Counted from the stretch's first letter, positions 45,940 to 57,779 are shown. The stretch: DNA of 64,000 bases from Hetaerina americana (GCA_022747635.1 JAKTNV010000001.1:44122946-44186945), one strand, 5' to 3'. Program-made: numbers and translations. Notes: generated by a model not told the origin, from the letters alone.

Positions 45940-46610
45940 TTCTCCTGGGCTACCGCAGTTTCCGAGCCGCAGCCCCTCCACCCATTCCCACTTCCTACCG
46001 CCACACGTGCTCTCTCTCTCTCTTTCTCTTCCTCCCTATCATTCAGTCCTGGTCTCCTCCCGACCCGAAACCCCCGGAAGGGTCCCTCTTCTTCCGCTCA
46101 CCTTTTCTTTTTAATCCCCATTCCCCTCTTCCCTATCCTCCCTCGCTTCACTTTTCGTTCTTCCTCCGTTCTTTCTCTCCTCCTTCTCGCATCCTCCTCC
46201 TCATCTCTCTTGCATTCCCTTTTGTTCCCGCCTGCCTCCCACCTTGCACATACCGTCTCTTACCCCCACCCCAGAGGGCTCGATCCTTTCTCACAAACTT
46301 TACGCTCCCCAGCCTCCCACTCTTCCGACGGTCTCCACGACCGAACTCTCGTTCCTTCTTCCTCCTCGCTCCCAGCCCACGCCGGACCTCTCGTCCTTAT
46401 TTTTTTCCTCCATCCCAGACATCGAATCCAATAATCTAGCCTTCAGACGTTTCCTCTTTTTTTATCTCTCTCCCCCATTCTTTCTCCCCCCACTTTCCTC
46501 GCACCCCCCGGCGCCGTATTCTTCATTCTTTTGGCTTCTGCTCTCCTTTCCTCCCTCGCACGCCCTTGTACGCATGCCACACACGCATAGCCAGACATCG
46601 TCACAGTTGT
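45940..46610. other. Long polypyrimidine block
   Basis: About 650 bases dominated by C and T on the plus strand, the mirror of the purine-rich block at 44.56-45.05 kb. All three plus frames are open for long stretches. Such a tract can form triplex DNA if it has mirror symmetry, but mirror symmetry was not established. Confidence 0.6.
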
Positions 46611-46832
46611 AGGATCCATTGGGAGAACAGGATGGTTTTATGAATGTGAAGAGAGCGTCTCGAGGCTACTACGTTGGAGTCATTGTCTATATTTTTAATA
46701 TTCATCTGCGGTGAAGAACTGGGGTCTTTATTCGGGAAATATACTTGGCGGGGTGAAAACACTGCACTATTACTTATAGCTGAATCCATGTATCAATAAA
46801 GGAGATAACTTCAGGCGTCACTTTGTGGAAAC

Positions 46833-46876
46833 GATACATATTGCAAAAACCAAGTGTTTCTTTTGCAACATGTATC
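46833..46876. repeat. Short hairpin
   Basis: 'gatacatattgcaaaa' pairs with 'ttttgcaacatgtatc' with one mismatch and a 12-nt loop. Confidence 0.7.
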
Positions 46877-48439
46877 AATTATGACTCCACGGAAGTCGCG
46901 GAAAAAAAGGTAGAGGATTTGTATTACAGCAATAATTCCTTTTAAACGTCATTTGACATATTAAGTAAAAGCAATATTCATTGACTATGTGGATTCTTCC
47001 CAGGTACTATTACGTAGGGCAATAATAGGCAGTCCATTATAGCCTTGAATGCCGCAAAATGTGACATCGCTGAAGAACATTATAATTAATTCACGACATT
47101 CTATATAATAATGAAATCCAAATATAATAAAATATTTGAACTGAGCATTTATTTACCTCTAGGAAACTAGATATCATTACTAAGGGTTTCAACCTTGCTC
47201 ACTTCTCTATTTTTATCCTCATTCAATTACATTATAATATTCATTTCATAAATCTGTTTATATACTGAATTTTATTTGCCGGTGAAACCTGCCAGTTAAC
47301 TCCCATCCCTCTCTCTACAACTTTCTCTCTTTGGCTTATTAAAGCGTACATCAAGAATGAGTGTAGAATATAGTAGTATCTGTTTCACAAGAAAAGTACT
47401 GCTTTATGAATTTCTCGAGACGTATTTTTATGTGTTCAAAAAATGACACAAATCAAGTACTAGTTCAAGTTCAGTGAATGTAAATTTACATCATGTACCT
47501 TAATTTTTTCTTCCGATGGAATAACGCATTGTGTTTGGATTCTTTTGACAAAATATAAAGAAATTACTTTTTTGTTTAAAAAATTATTCATTCAACGTTA
47601 CATGCATTTTTCAATCAAGCTCCAGCTTTGAAATTTCCAATTTTTTAGTGTGCTGAATTGTTTTGGGAAAATAGGAATAGGACCTTCACGGTTAAAGGGC
47701 AAAAAAATATTATTTTCGTTTTTCCAAAAAAAATAAATTGAAGACGAGGGAACAGTTTCATTCCCCTATGGGTGAAATAGAAAATCCTACTCCGAGTTCA
47801 GATTTGCAGAGTATGAGATAAACCAGCTCATCTTTTTTTCCGTTTCTTGTACCTTGTTTCGTTCTGCCGTTTGGATGTTTCTCTCGCAAAAAAAACATAT
47901 AAGCAATACTGCGCCAGCTTATGGGTCCCTTCCACTCCAAAAACGATAATATATTTTCTCCAGCAAAAAGGATACGAGACTGAAAGAGAGCCCCAGAAAA
48001 GTACGTACAAAAAGAGGAGAGGGCAAAGTTAGATCGAACGGTGGTTTCGAAAGAGACGTACACGGAGAAGAGAAAGAATGAGATTTCGTGAGGGAGGAAA
48101 CACGTATTATGGGAGCTGGTGGAGGAATGAGCTCATGAGAGGAATACATAAGTGATAGAGAATCTAAAAGAGATAAATGATATATGATTGATTTTATCTC
48201 TTACCCCTTCGGGTGCAAGGCCGAAAAAATTGTAATCACTTTGGAACGGGAAATAATGTGCCAATTGAGAAAAGAGAGGTGGGCGTGTGTTGGTGACATC
48301 TCATGGTGAAACAATTTCGTAATGGCATCTCCTCTTACAGGATTAACGCACCATACGATAATGTAATGATAATTGCCAATATTACTGTTCTAATCTCATG
48401 AACATTATAACCTCTCTTCTAGTGGTAGCAGTTTTACGG
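46877..48439. other. Non-coding stretch
   Basis: No gene recognised. Overlapping short frames at 47758-48149 on both strands lack motifs. Confidence 0.5.
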
Positions 48440-48735
48440 GAGGCGACCGACAGCTACGGTCATTTACGCCCTTAGGGATGGATGTGAAAGGAAGGGCGGA
48501 GAAAAACCCTGTGTCGGCATTAGCCTACTCTTGTCGGAAGGCGCCAAGGGGTCCGTAGTTAAACGTCCTATCTGACGGACCTCGTACTCACTCAAAGTGC
48601 TCTCCACATAGCACCTCAAGTAGGGATCGGGATAGCACAGAAAAAAACATCTGCCACCCCTGGGATTCGGACCCGGGCCCTCACGGTGAGAAGCCATTAT
48701 AAAAGTTAGCCACCGTACCATCCAGATATCCCCCT
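48440..48735 (-). repeat. SINE-like repeat, family A, copy 2
   Basis: On the minus strand: a head with 'tggtacggtggctaac' (A-box-like) and 'gggtccgaatccc' (B-box-like), a body with 'ggcagatgttttt', 'gatccctacttgaggtgc' and 'gtggagagcacttt', and a tail 'catccctaagggcgtaaatg'. It is collinear with the copy at 3277-3575. The minus-strand frame within it is not a gene. Confidence 0.75.
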
Positions 48736-48756
48736 TTTATAATGGTAAATATGAGT

Positions 48757-49990
48757 ATCTTTTTACGTGTTACCCTATTTTGTGTTCTATTGTGCCGTCC
48801 AAATGTTATATTGCTCTCATGAGTGCGTCTACATCGTCGATAGAATAGATGACACGTAAAAAGACATTCACATTTTAGATTGTTTGAGCTTTCGGTCTTC
48901 TCTGAGGCTTCTTCAGGTCAGACTGGAAGGTCTGCGACGGTGACTATTGAGTCTGGGGGCAGGTGCAGAGTATACTGGGAAGGGAATTAAAGATGGCGGT
49001 TAAGGGTGGGAATTTTAAAAAATCGGAATCTTGCATATATGCGGATTCACGAGTTCTCACCTTTGTATTGGTGGCTGAGTCGGGTAGGGATTCTAGGATG
49101 TTATAGGAGAAACACTGGCCGAAGGAAAGGTTGTGGGAATTTGCGTGTGAAGGGATAGGAAGGGAAGAGAGTGAGGCAGATTGCAGGAGTAGTCGTGATT
49201 GTTTATTCGAATTGGTAAGGTAGTAATACATTTGCCTAAGTAAAATGAAGTGCATTGTTTGCATGAAAAAATAAAGATAATGTTTTTCAAGAGCTAAATA
49301 GCGTGGAAACAAGGTGAGGGAACAATGAGGGTATGTGGGGACGGGGGAGCAGATCTGATAAGCAGACATGTTTTACATCGGGGGCGGTTGCAAGTAGGGG
49401 AAATATGAAGACATTTGTCAGGGGGGGGGTGCAACGATTTGGTGGACCTCAGAAAGTTTCAGGGATTGGCGGGTCGTCTGTATGCGAGAGGGGGGCATTG
49501 GGGCAATATGGATGAGGTAGCATCATTATCGTGTAAACTAGGAAACAGTTCTTTGAGAAAGGTTTTGAGTCTGTGGGATTCAGGGATCAAGGCAGTGCAA
49601 AGGTTAAGTCCTGCGTCAGATACGGGGTTATTTTCTGTGGTGCGTGAGGTCGGGAGAAGCGGTGGATTTTATTTTTTCGGAGCTTTTCTGGGTAACCACG
49701 TTTGTGGAGTGCATGGTGTAGATTGTGGAGGTATTTTTTGAGGGTGGCTGTGGTGCTGCTAATCCGGTGTCCGCGAATAGAGAGAGAGTTAAAAATCGAG
49801 CGTTTGGTGTGAGAAGGGCGACAGCTGGTGAATTTTAGGTATTGCTTATGGTCAGTGTCTATGTTATGTACTGAAGTGGTGAATTTGTTATGGTGAAGAG
49901 AGATGTCTGTGTCAAGACAGGTGATGGTGGAGTCTGAAATGGAAGAAGTGAATTTAACTGTGGAAGAATAATTTAAGACCTCTTACGTGT
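48757..49990 (-). mobile_element. Penelope-like element, 5'-truncated, with RT end and GIY-YIG endonuclease
   Basis: On the minus strand from 49990, the frame FTSSISDSTITCLDTDISLH leads into QYLKFTSCRPSHTKRSIFNS, the conserved end of the reverse transcriptase in Penelope-like elements (cf. family HP-HTKRSI-YSLAIR). Further down, partly out of frame, IIFIFSCKQCTSFYLGK at 49230-49290 corresponds to the GIY-YIG core. Next comes a 3' part with CCTGAAGAAGCCTC...GACCGAAAGC on the minus strand (48891-48926), a hammerhead-like arrangement. A partial inverted copy of the terminal sequence lies at 48757-48808. Frameshifts in the endonuclease part suggest an inactive copy. Confidence 0.8.
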
Positions 49991-50094
49991 TATTTATTTT
50001 ATGTATTATTCTACATTACTTTTATTATAAGGTAATCTACCGGTTAAGATACGTTTTTAGATGGACAAAATTACCAAATAAATATTTTGTGACT

Positions 50095-51352
50095 CCTAAC
50101 AAAAACAAAATCCAGCAACCTACTCTACATCAGGTCCCCCTTCATCTCTGAGTACTTCCTTCTTCCCTCCATCCCGTCCAACATCTCTATCCTGCTCCTG
50201 CCCTATCCTCGTTCGCCTAACATTCTCCCCTCTATTACAGTCTTCAACATCCCACTGCCGGTCAATACCCCCTTCAGCCACTTCTCCTACCTCCATAGGA
50301 TTTCTCCCAACAAACCCCTGTCCTCGCCCACCATACCAAGTACTTCCTCATTTGTTTTCTTCTCTGTCCATTTCACCTTCTCTATTCTTCTCCACACCCA
50401 CATTTCAAAAGCCTCCAGTCTACGTCTATCCTCCTGCTTCAATGACCACGTTTCCGCGCCGTACATAGCTACGCTCCATATTAAAGTTTTGACGAGTCTT
50501 TTTTTAACATCCTTACTCAACGTCCCCGTCATCAACTCCCTCTTCCTTGTGAAAGCCTCTTTGTCTAGTGCAATTCTTCTCCTTACGTCCTTACTACTTT
50601 GACCGTGTTGGTACAAAACACTTCCGATATACGTAAACTGTTCTACCTGCTCTAGTTTTTGCCCACCTATTTTAATGTTTAGCTTAGCATTTTTCTTTCT
50701 GGTAAATCGCATAACCTTTGTTTTATTAATATTGATTCTCATCCCATACCTGTCGCACTGAATTTCCAATTCACTCAGCAATGCTTGCAACCCCACATTG
50801 TAGCCTTTTCCTCCCACATTATCCCATACATTTCAGTAGTTTCGCAGGAATATTATCCACCCCCACGGCCTTATTTAGTTTCATCTCCCTAAATGCCCTT
50901 TCTATCTCATCGTCGAGTATGTATGGACCTCAGCTATCTTCATCTACGTCATGTTCTCTTTCTAAGTGCTTCTATTCCTTCCATCTTTCTCGGATCTTTT
51001 CTGTGTCATATATTATCTTACCCGCCTTATCTCTAACTGTTGGCATAGATCTTCCATTATTATTTCCCGATAGTGATTTAACCTTGCTAAATGACGGACC
51101 AATTTTACTCTTAATCTGCAACCTTTCCATATCCTCGTACTGTGTCTTGTACCATGCTTCTTTTGCTTTATTTTTTGCCCGACTCCATATATTATTAAAC
51201 TCTTGGTACTTCATTTTGTCTAGCTCTGTATTAATATTCTTCCATTTTCTTCCCTCATCTATCTTTGTAATCATTTCACCCGTGATCCATTGTTTATTAT
51301 ATATATGCAATATCGGAAGATACGAAATGATTGAAATTGCATTGCATTGCAT
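50095..51352 (-). pseudogene. LINE copy lacking the RT palm
   Basis: On the minus strand, 51352-50972 codes the linker between endonuclease and RT (ITGEMITKIDEGRKWKNINT..., AKEAWYKTQYEDMERLQIK). A damaged stretch with DDEIERAFREMKLNKAVG follows at 50820-50930. After that the frame passes directly into the thumb at 50817 (LQALLSELEIQCDRYGM, INKTKVMRFTRKK, EQFTYIGSVLYQHGQ, YGAETWSLKQEDRRRLEAFE, MWVWRRIEKVKWTEKKTNEE). The RT fingers and palm, including YADD, have been deleted. The C-terminal frame is open for 176 codons, so the copy is younger than the one at 9.9-12.8 kb. Confidence 0.85.
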
Positions 51353-51955
<603 letters not shown>

Positions 51956-52102
51956 CCTTGATCAAAAAGTTCCCGGAATAACCACCGTGTGGCGCTCCCA
52001 TCGTTTCGATTTGAGTTCTGTTTTTTTTGTTAAATTGGTACATCTGTTGTTGATATTCCCTTTATATCTTAGTGTCATAACTTGACATTTGCAAAAGTTA
52101 CG
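51956..52102 (+). repeat. 147-bp terminal inverted repeat (left)
   Basis: 144 of 147 positions match the reverse complement of 53150-53296. The left arm of the other copy (60967-61113) agrees with the right arm at two of the three differing sites, so those two changes are private to this arm. Confidence 0.92.
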
Positions 52103-52122
52103 GTCGGTTTTCGGTATGTCCA

Positions 52123-53094
52123 TCAGTGCTTCCTGCGATTTTTCCATTTCTTCCTCTCGGCTGCTAAAACGCGTTCCCCGTAATGGTTTTTTAACTCGAA
52201 CAGAACTAACTTTATCTTGAACAGAAAGAAGTCACAGGGAGCCAAATCAGGTGAATTCGGTGGCTGTTGGATGGTATTTGTTGCATTTTTCGTCAAAAAA
52301 TTACGAATAATGATAGCACTGTGCGACGGTGCGTTATCATGGTGCAAAATCCACGAGTTTTCTGCCCACATTTCTGGTCTCTTTCGGCGAATTGCTTCAC
52401 GCAAACGTCTCATAACGCCCAAATAATACTCTTTGTTTACTGTCTGGCCTTCTGGCAAAAATTCATGATGCACTACACCGTTGTAATCCATGAAAACCGT
52501 CAGCATTGCCTTCTTTTTTGACTGAAAACGACGTGGTTTTTTTGGTCTCGGCTCATTTGGTGAACGCCATTCACTTGCCTGATGTCTGGATTGCGTGTCG
52601 TACTCATAAACCCACGTCTCGTCTCCAGTAATGATCCTTTTGATGAATGTGGGATCGGATTCAGCCTCGCAAATCATGTCTTTTGCGACGTCAACACGGT
52701 CTCTTTTTTGCATGAAATTGAGGTCTTTTGGCACCAACTTTGCTGCTACACGACGGAAACCCAAATCATTAACCACAATGTCTTGGGCGGATCCATAGGC
52801 AATGTTCAAGTCCTCCGCTATTTCTCTGATGGTTAATTTGCGGTTATTGACCAACATTTCTTTTACTTTATCAATTTTTTCACCGACTTTCGATGTCGAT
52901 GGTCTGCCACTGCGTTCATCATCTTCGATTGACTCACGACCACTTCTGAACCGCTCGTGCCACCGGTAAACGACCGTTTTTTTTAGAGAATCGTTGCCGA
53001 AACACTTTTCCAACATTTCCAACGTCCGTGCGCCACTAAATCCGTTTTTTACGCAAAATTTAATACAAGTTCGTTGTTGCAAATTTAAATCCAT
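52123..53094 (-). CDS. Mariner transposase with shifted C-terminus
   Basis: The ATG at 53094 (MDLNLQQRTCIKF) is preferred. The frame is open 23 codons further upstream, but that part reads into the inverted repeat. Order: helix-turn-helix with VVYRWHERFRSG, the linker DDERSGRPS, a second HTH (TIREIAEDLNIAYGSAQDIV), then the catalytic domain with TGDETWVYEYD, HHDNAPSH and SPDLAPCDFFLF. The three Asp (158, 253, 288 from this start) give the D,D34D spacing of mariner. After FLF a 17-nt insertion relative to the other copy (near 52199-52216) shifts the frame, so the last 30 or so residues are replaced. The core is complete, but the C-terminal end is not, and activity is doubtful. Confidence 0.88.
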   Translation of the reverse strand: MDLNLQQRTCIKFCVKNGFSGARTLEMLEKCFGNDSLKKTVVYRWHERFRSGRESIEDDERSGRPSTSKVGEKIDKVKEMLVNNRKLTIREIAEDLNIAYGSAQDIVVNDLGFRRVAAKLVPKDLNFMQKRDRVDVAKDMICEAESDPTFIKRIITGDETWVYEYDTQSRHQASEWRSPNEPRPKKPRRFQSKKKAMLTVFMDYNGVVHHEFLPEGQTVNKEYYLGVMRRLREAIRRKRPEMWAENSWILHHDNAPSHSAIIIRNFLTKNATNTIQQPPNSPDLAPCDFFLFKIKLVLFELKNHYGERVLAAERKKWKNRRKH

Positions 53095-53149
53095 TTCTGC
53101 AATTGTAAAAAATCGCCAACACACACAGAGATAGATGTACTCTTGGCTA

Positions 53150-53296
53150 CGTAACTTTTGCAAATGTCAAGTTATGACACTAAGATTTAAAGGGAATATC
53201 AACAACAGATGTACCAATTTAACAAAAAAAACAGAACTCAAATCGGAACGATGGGAGCGCCACACGGTGGTTATTCCGGGAACTTTTTGTTCAAGG
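53150..53296 (-). repeat. 147-bp terminal inverted repeat (right)
   Basis: Mirror of 51956-52102. It lies just upstream of the transposase start. Confidence 0.92.
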
Positions 53297-53298
53297 TA

Positions 53299-53366
<68 letters not shown>
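53297..53366. repeat. TA microsatellite, right of mariner
   Basis: Remainder of the tract split by the mariner insertion. Confidence 0.95.
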
Positions 53367-53369
<3 letters not shown>

Positions 53370-53879
53370 TGATAAAAATGACCAATGGTCTTGGGTCAAA
53401 GTTTTAGGTTAGACTAATGCCCGATAAAAGCCATATTTTTCTCGGATTAAATTAAAGCCTAAAAAATTTTATTCCGTACCTATTTTATTGGACTACAAAA
53501 ACTTTTCATCGCTATTTTTTCGCTCTTCCGTAAAACCTTGTAGGTGCAAAAACCGGTATATTCCATCACCCTCTTCGATAAGATACGCTCCCTATCATCC
53601 ATTTCAACTGGGGACAAAAACGCAATTACATCGAGTGAGATACAGAGATCTTCATCCAAAGGAGGTATCCCATGAAGATAAATCGGATAAAATGTCTGAT
53701 TAAACGCAAATTTTCGCCATTTCCATGCCGCCATTCTTAGCTGAGTCCGCATAGAAATTACCCGCAATATTCACACATTCTTCTGATTCAATTTATTTTT
53801 CTCATCGTGGAGTGTAAAAAAAATCAAATAATATCCCTTCTCTTTTTTTCATCTTTCCAAAAATTGCTCTGTCTTTCTA
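53367..53879. other. Non-coding stretch
   Basis: No gene recognised. Frames at 53480-53767 on both strands lack motifs. Confidence 0.5.
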
Positions 53880-54035
53880 CTCAGTTCCATTCTCTTGTCT
53901 TTATTCTCGCTCAATAATCTCCACTTCTTCCTTTAAGTCCTCCTCGAATACCGGATGGCACGCACGTTTGCGATCCCCTCAACACCTATCTTCTCCTTCT
54001 ACACTCAAACCTTCAACACCATCCTTCCAATATAT
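53880..54035 (-). repeat. Short LINE remnant (C-terminal region)
   Basis: 'cttctccttctacactcaaa' and the following 'ccttcaacaccatcc' parallel 'cttctccacacccacatttc' and 'aaaagcctcc' of the 50.4-kb LINE on the same strand. Weak and decayed. Confidence 0.35.
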
Positions 54036-54191
54036 TTATAAAATATACTTGTCAAAGGATTTTACTTTTCCAGCATAAATTAGATACTGCAATATATGAA
54101 TAAATACACGGTGTTCATCCACTACCCTGATTCTTTCCTGACATAGCCTTCTGCCGCCGACCAATTTTCAATAAGGTCTTAATTTCTGTTT

Positions 54192-54267
<76 letters not shown>

Positions 54268-54289
54268 AAATATATATAAAATACATATT

Positions 54290-54320
<31 letters not shown>

Positions 54321-54362
54321 GTATATATATTATATATGTATATATGTATGTATATATATAAT
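54192..54362. repeat. AC/TA microsatellite
   Basis: An ACACAC run followed by TA runs with scattered substitutions. Confidence 0.95.
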
Positions 54363-54476
54363 ATTGGGACGGCACAATAGAACACAAATAAAATAGCAAC
54401 ACTTAAAAGGACACTCACACGGTAAATTGTTTAAGCTTTCGGCCTTCTCCGAGGCCTTCTTCAAGTAAGACTCAAC
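54363..54476 (-). repeat. Penelope-like 3' terminal fragment
   Basis: Matches the 3' end of the element at 57780-57893 almost base for base ('gggacggcacaatagaacac', 'tttaagctttcggccttctc', 'cgaggccttcttcaagtaag'). On the minus strand it reads TTGAAGAAGGCC, loop, AAGGCCGAAAGC, a stem followed by GAAA. The endonuclease part is absent, and TA tracts lie on both sides. Confidence 0.8.
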
Positions 54477-54479
54477 TGT

Positions 54480-54539
<60 letters not shown>

Positions 54540-54604
54540 ATGTATACATATATATGTATATATATACATATATACATGTATATATATGTATATATATATA
54601 CATA
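54477..54604. repeat. TA microsatellite
   Basis: TA run with interspersed CATGTATA motifs, directly after the Penelope-like fragment. Confidence 0.95.
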
Positions 54605-55269
54605 AAGCTAAATATAAATATTTCAAGGACGTATCAGGCTATTTAAAAACATATTTAGTGTAGGGTAAAAGAAAAAGCAGTTAAGAAAGCACAAAAGGAC
54701 ATACAAATATGGACGAACACAAGACATAAGTAAATTTTAACGCACAAAATATGACATCAAGGATCTGCACCCTAAACTCTCACTTTCTGGGCGATTGCTT
54801 TACCAAATAAGCTAATTTTCCAGTGGAATATTTTCCGTGATATGACTTGGGGTGTACTTGGCTGCGATGTCCGAGGCAGACTCGTACAAGGTACACTTTC
54901 GCCTAAGATGCTCTGACAGTCTTTCAAAAGTCGACATCGAGGGGAAAATGAAGGAGAAAGATATATAAAAGTAACGCATTCTCACTTTGAAATACACCGG
55001 TACAAACTTTTCTTTTATTGCTGAAATTTGAACCTCGTAGCGTAAAAATAACCACATACAATAAATGTTTGCACATTTAACAATTTTTCTGGTCTATTTT
55101 GTTCTATTAATTATTAATATCTATCTGTGCGACATATATCAATTTTTTATCTCAATTTAAAAATTCAACGATTAGGTATTTTGTGTTCCAAGTTTTATGT
55201 ATACATGCATGTAAATATAATACATCTGCGTATGAGTAAATATTTAGAGAAAAAATAATTAATATATCA
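54605..55269. other. Non-coding stretch
   Basis: No gene recognised. Confidence 0.5.
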
Positions 55270-55640
55270 GTATGGAGCGTCGTTTTGTATGTCTCAAAAT
55301 CTTGGTCTTTGATTCAAGAGGATAAGCTTAAGTTGGAGACTCTTGAGATGTGGGTGCGACGAAGAATGGAGAAAAAATAAAGGGAAAGGACAACAAATAA
55401 TGATGCCCTATTACCTACTAGGGTAAGAGAGACGGCTGCTCAGTCTAATGCGAAGGAAGTTGTAGAAGTGGATGAAGGAGATAGGCTTGAGGAGAATGAT
55501 GCTGAGAGCGGTAATGAAAGGGCGAATGCTGAGAAAGTGAGGTACTAGGAGAAAAATAATAGGCATTTTGTATGGAACTTAGGTAGTTAAAAAGTATTCA
55601 GTGACAAAGAATGGGTAACTGCATCGGATTTAAGGATATT
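55270..55640 (+). pseudogene. LINE remnant, C-terminal region, plus strand
   Basis: The plus strand reads SVWSVVLYVSKSWSLIQEDK then LKLETLEMWVRRRMEK, which parallels SVAMYGAETWSLKQEDRRRL and EAFEMWVWRRIEK in the copy at 50.4 kb. The frame continues for about 60 codons with only one early stop. It is the only copy of this LINE family found in the plus orientation. Confidence 0.7.
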
Positions 55641-57484
55641 TGGTATCCCGCTATTTAGGGCCTAAGGGTACAGTAGTTTATAGTATCAGGTATATGTCCA
55701 TCAAATATCTACTCTGATCCGGAAAACTACCGTTAATAAAAACAGTGAGCGATGATTGCATATAAAGACGAAGCTATTAATTGAAATATATATGTGGTGT
55801 TCAAGTTATGTGTAGTAATGTGCAAGTGCAAACTCCGGATTTCTCTCTCATCCTTTTTTCTCCACTACTTATCCCACGTTTCCCTAATTTTTCACGCAAC
55901 TCGAACGATCTCCCTATCCGTACGCCTCTCTAAAAAAATATTGCCATCGTAAATACGTCCGAGCGTTTGCGCACCGATATATTTCGGAGCAGTTCGGGTG
56001 TCGATGAAAAGGGTCGTATCCGAAGAATATACTGAGGATGGCGTGTGCAAGAATCCATAGGCAGTGAATTAAATTATAATTATTCCTGGGGAGGGGTGCA
56101 GTTATGTCGTGCCCTGAATCATAACTTCGGCGGGGACGGTTCTCGCAGTACACCGGGCGACGATATGGAGTTCTTCGGCATTCGAGATTTTGGGGGAGAA
56201 AGAGGTAATATTCTGAGGGAGAACAAGGGTGATAAGGGAAATTGGTGGGCAATATCCCTCCTTTTCACCTTTTTATCTCCGTCCTTATATCTTATTCCTC
56301 TCGCATACGGTTCCGCGTCTGCCCTTACCACTCTCCCTCTCCCCCTGAATCTTCGCGATATTTTTTGCCTCCTCCACGTCGTGTACAGACGCTCAATAGT
56401 CAAAGCTTAGCGGCAGTGCACACTTCTGTTAGTAACCATAGAGTTCCTTTGTATTACACTTTGTACCATGAACAACATTTATGTTTTTTACATAAATACG
56501 AACTGTCCTGCTTGCATAATGTCTGCTGTGGGACATTTTTTGCGAATTATGGTGCGATAACAGTGTGACCGTTTTCGTTTCACTCTCATTATAGTTTTTA
56601 AAAAGCAATGAGAAGCCTCATTGGATATCGTGTGACTTTATATTACGTTTAAATTCAAAACATTCAACGAAAAAATATGCAGAATGAAATCTCTGAGAGC
56701 GCCGTGTGTTATGTGATGGACCACGTTTTCCGAAGTTGAAGCTGAATTTATCTCCGCCACATTCAAATGAAGTATCTCTATGTTAACAAGTCAACAAAAC
56801 AAAAATATTCTCAATGTTGGGACGGAATTAAACCACAGTTTTTTATCGTTTTTATTAACGTTATATCGTAACGCCCCTCATCCCGATTGCAACGGGCCGA
56901 AAAATTCTGTTAGACCTTCTCGTACCTAAGCAAAATATGCAAATTTTTACAAAACTTGTCCTACACCGCGGCTTACTAATAATATCTTATATTCCCCACG
57001 GATAGCTTAATGTTTTGGGACAAAATATACCGGGTCACATGCTATATTTACTGTAACCTCGCCATGTAAGAATGTCGCTCTATTCCATTGAAAGTGGAAT
57101 TTTTTTCTCTCCATCGTACAACCATGTAAAAATTCTGATTTACTTTTCCTATATGGCCTAGTAGGCCGTCAAAGCATTCCCCTCACTTAACCCAATACGT
57201 AGATTTGGCAAATATTTATTTAGATAACTGAAATGTGGATGTTTCCATGCCCTTCTCTTCGTTCATTCCCGAGTTCTATTTCCCTCACAATTGAGTCGCC
57301 TTTTTCGCGTTGATGTCACTTTTCTTCTCTTCTGCTGTATAAAGATTCTATGAATCATGTCATTCTCTGTCATTGGTTATCATTTTGTTAATAATGTTTC
57401 ATAAGTGTATAATGTAAATTCATATTGTGAATAGCCAAGCATTTAAAAAGTAATAATAATATATTTAACTGCAGTTATCAATAG
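55641..57484. other. Non-coding stretch
   Basis: Overlapping frames on both strands at 55914-56568 show no motif or shared exon boundary. Nothing else recognised. Confidence 0.5.
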
Positions 57485-57695
57485 GTTGGTTTGAAAGGTG
57501 AGGGTAGTAATCACTTATAATAAGATCTGCGACGCATGAAATACACCCATCATGTAAGGGATCAGTTCCTTTGCCTGGGCTGCCTGGCTGCCTATGGTTT
57601 TCCAGTAAGATCTTGTACCAGGCGGCCCCAGGAATCGAACTCGGGTCCTCCGATCAGTTGTCCAATGCTCTGCTAATTATACAGCCCATCCCCAC

Positions 57696-57697
<2 letters not shown>
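57485..57697 (-). repeat. tRNA-derived SINE, family B, copy 2
   Basis: On the minus strand: head 'atgtggggatgggctgtata', 'gcagagcattggac', B-box 'gagttcgattcctgg', then 'ggtacaagatctt', 'aaaggaactgatccctta', 'atgatgggtgtatttcatg' and 'caccttt..aaaccaac', collinear with 25157-25431. The head abuts a TA tract. Confidence 0.8.

Positions 57698-57746
<49 letters not shown>
57697..57746. repeat. TA microsatellite
   Basis: TA run starting exactly where the SINE B head ends. Confidence 0.95.
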
Positions 57747-57748
<2 letters not shown>

Positions 57749-57779
57749 ATTATACGGAAACACTCACACGAGCAGTATA

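Larger units (their letters stand above)
51956..53296 (-). mobile_element. Mariner-type transposon, near complete, 1341 bp, 147-bp inverted repeats
   Basis: Ends at 51956-52102 and 53150-53296 are inverted repeats of 147 bp with three mismatches counted by eye, much longer than the roughly 30 bp usual for mariner. TA lies on both sides (51954-51955 and 53297-53298), though the surrounding TA tract makes the exact edge ambiguous by a few bases. It carries one transposase gene on the minus strand. A second, damaged copy is at 60967-62026. Confidence 0.92.

Noticed and set aside
45860..46612. Four plus-strand frames of 84-185 codons
   Set aside because: The polypyrimidine tract lacks stop codons in every frame, and the products are Ser/Pro/Leu/Phe-rich without domains.
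52217..52836. Plus-strand frames opposite the mariner transposase (also 61100-61829)
   Set aside because: They are antisense shadows of the transposase, present in both copies only because the element is repeated.
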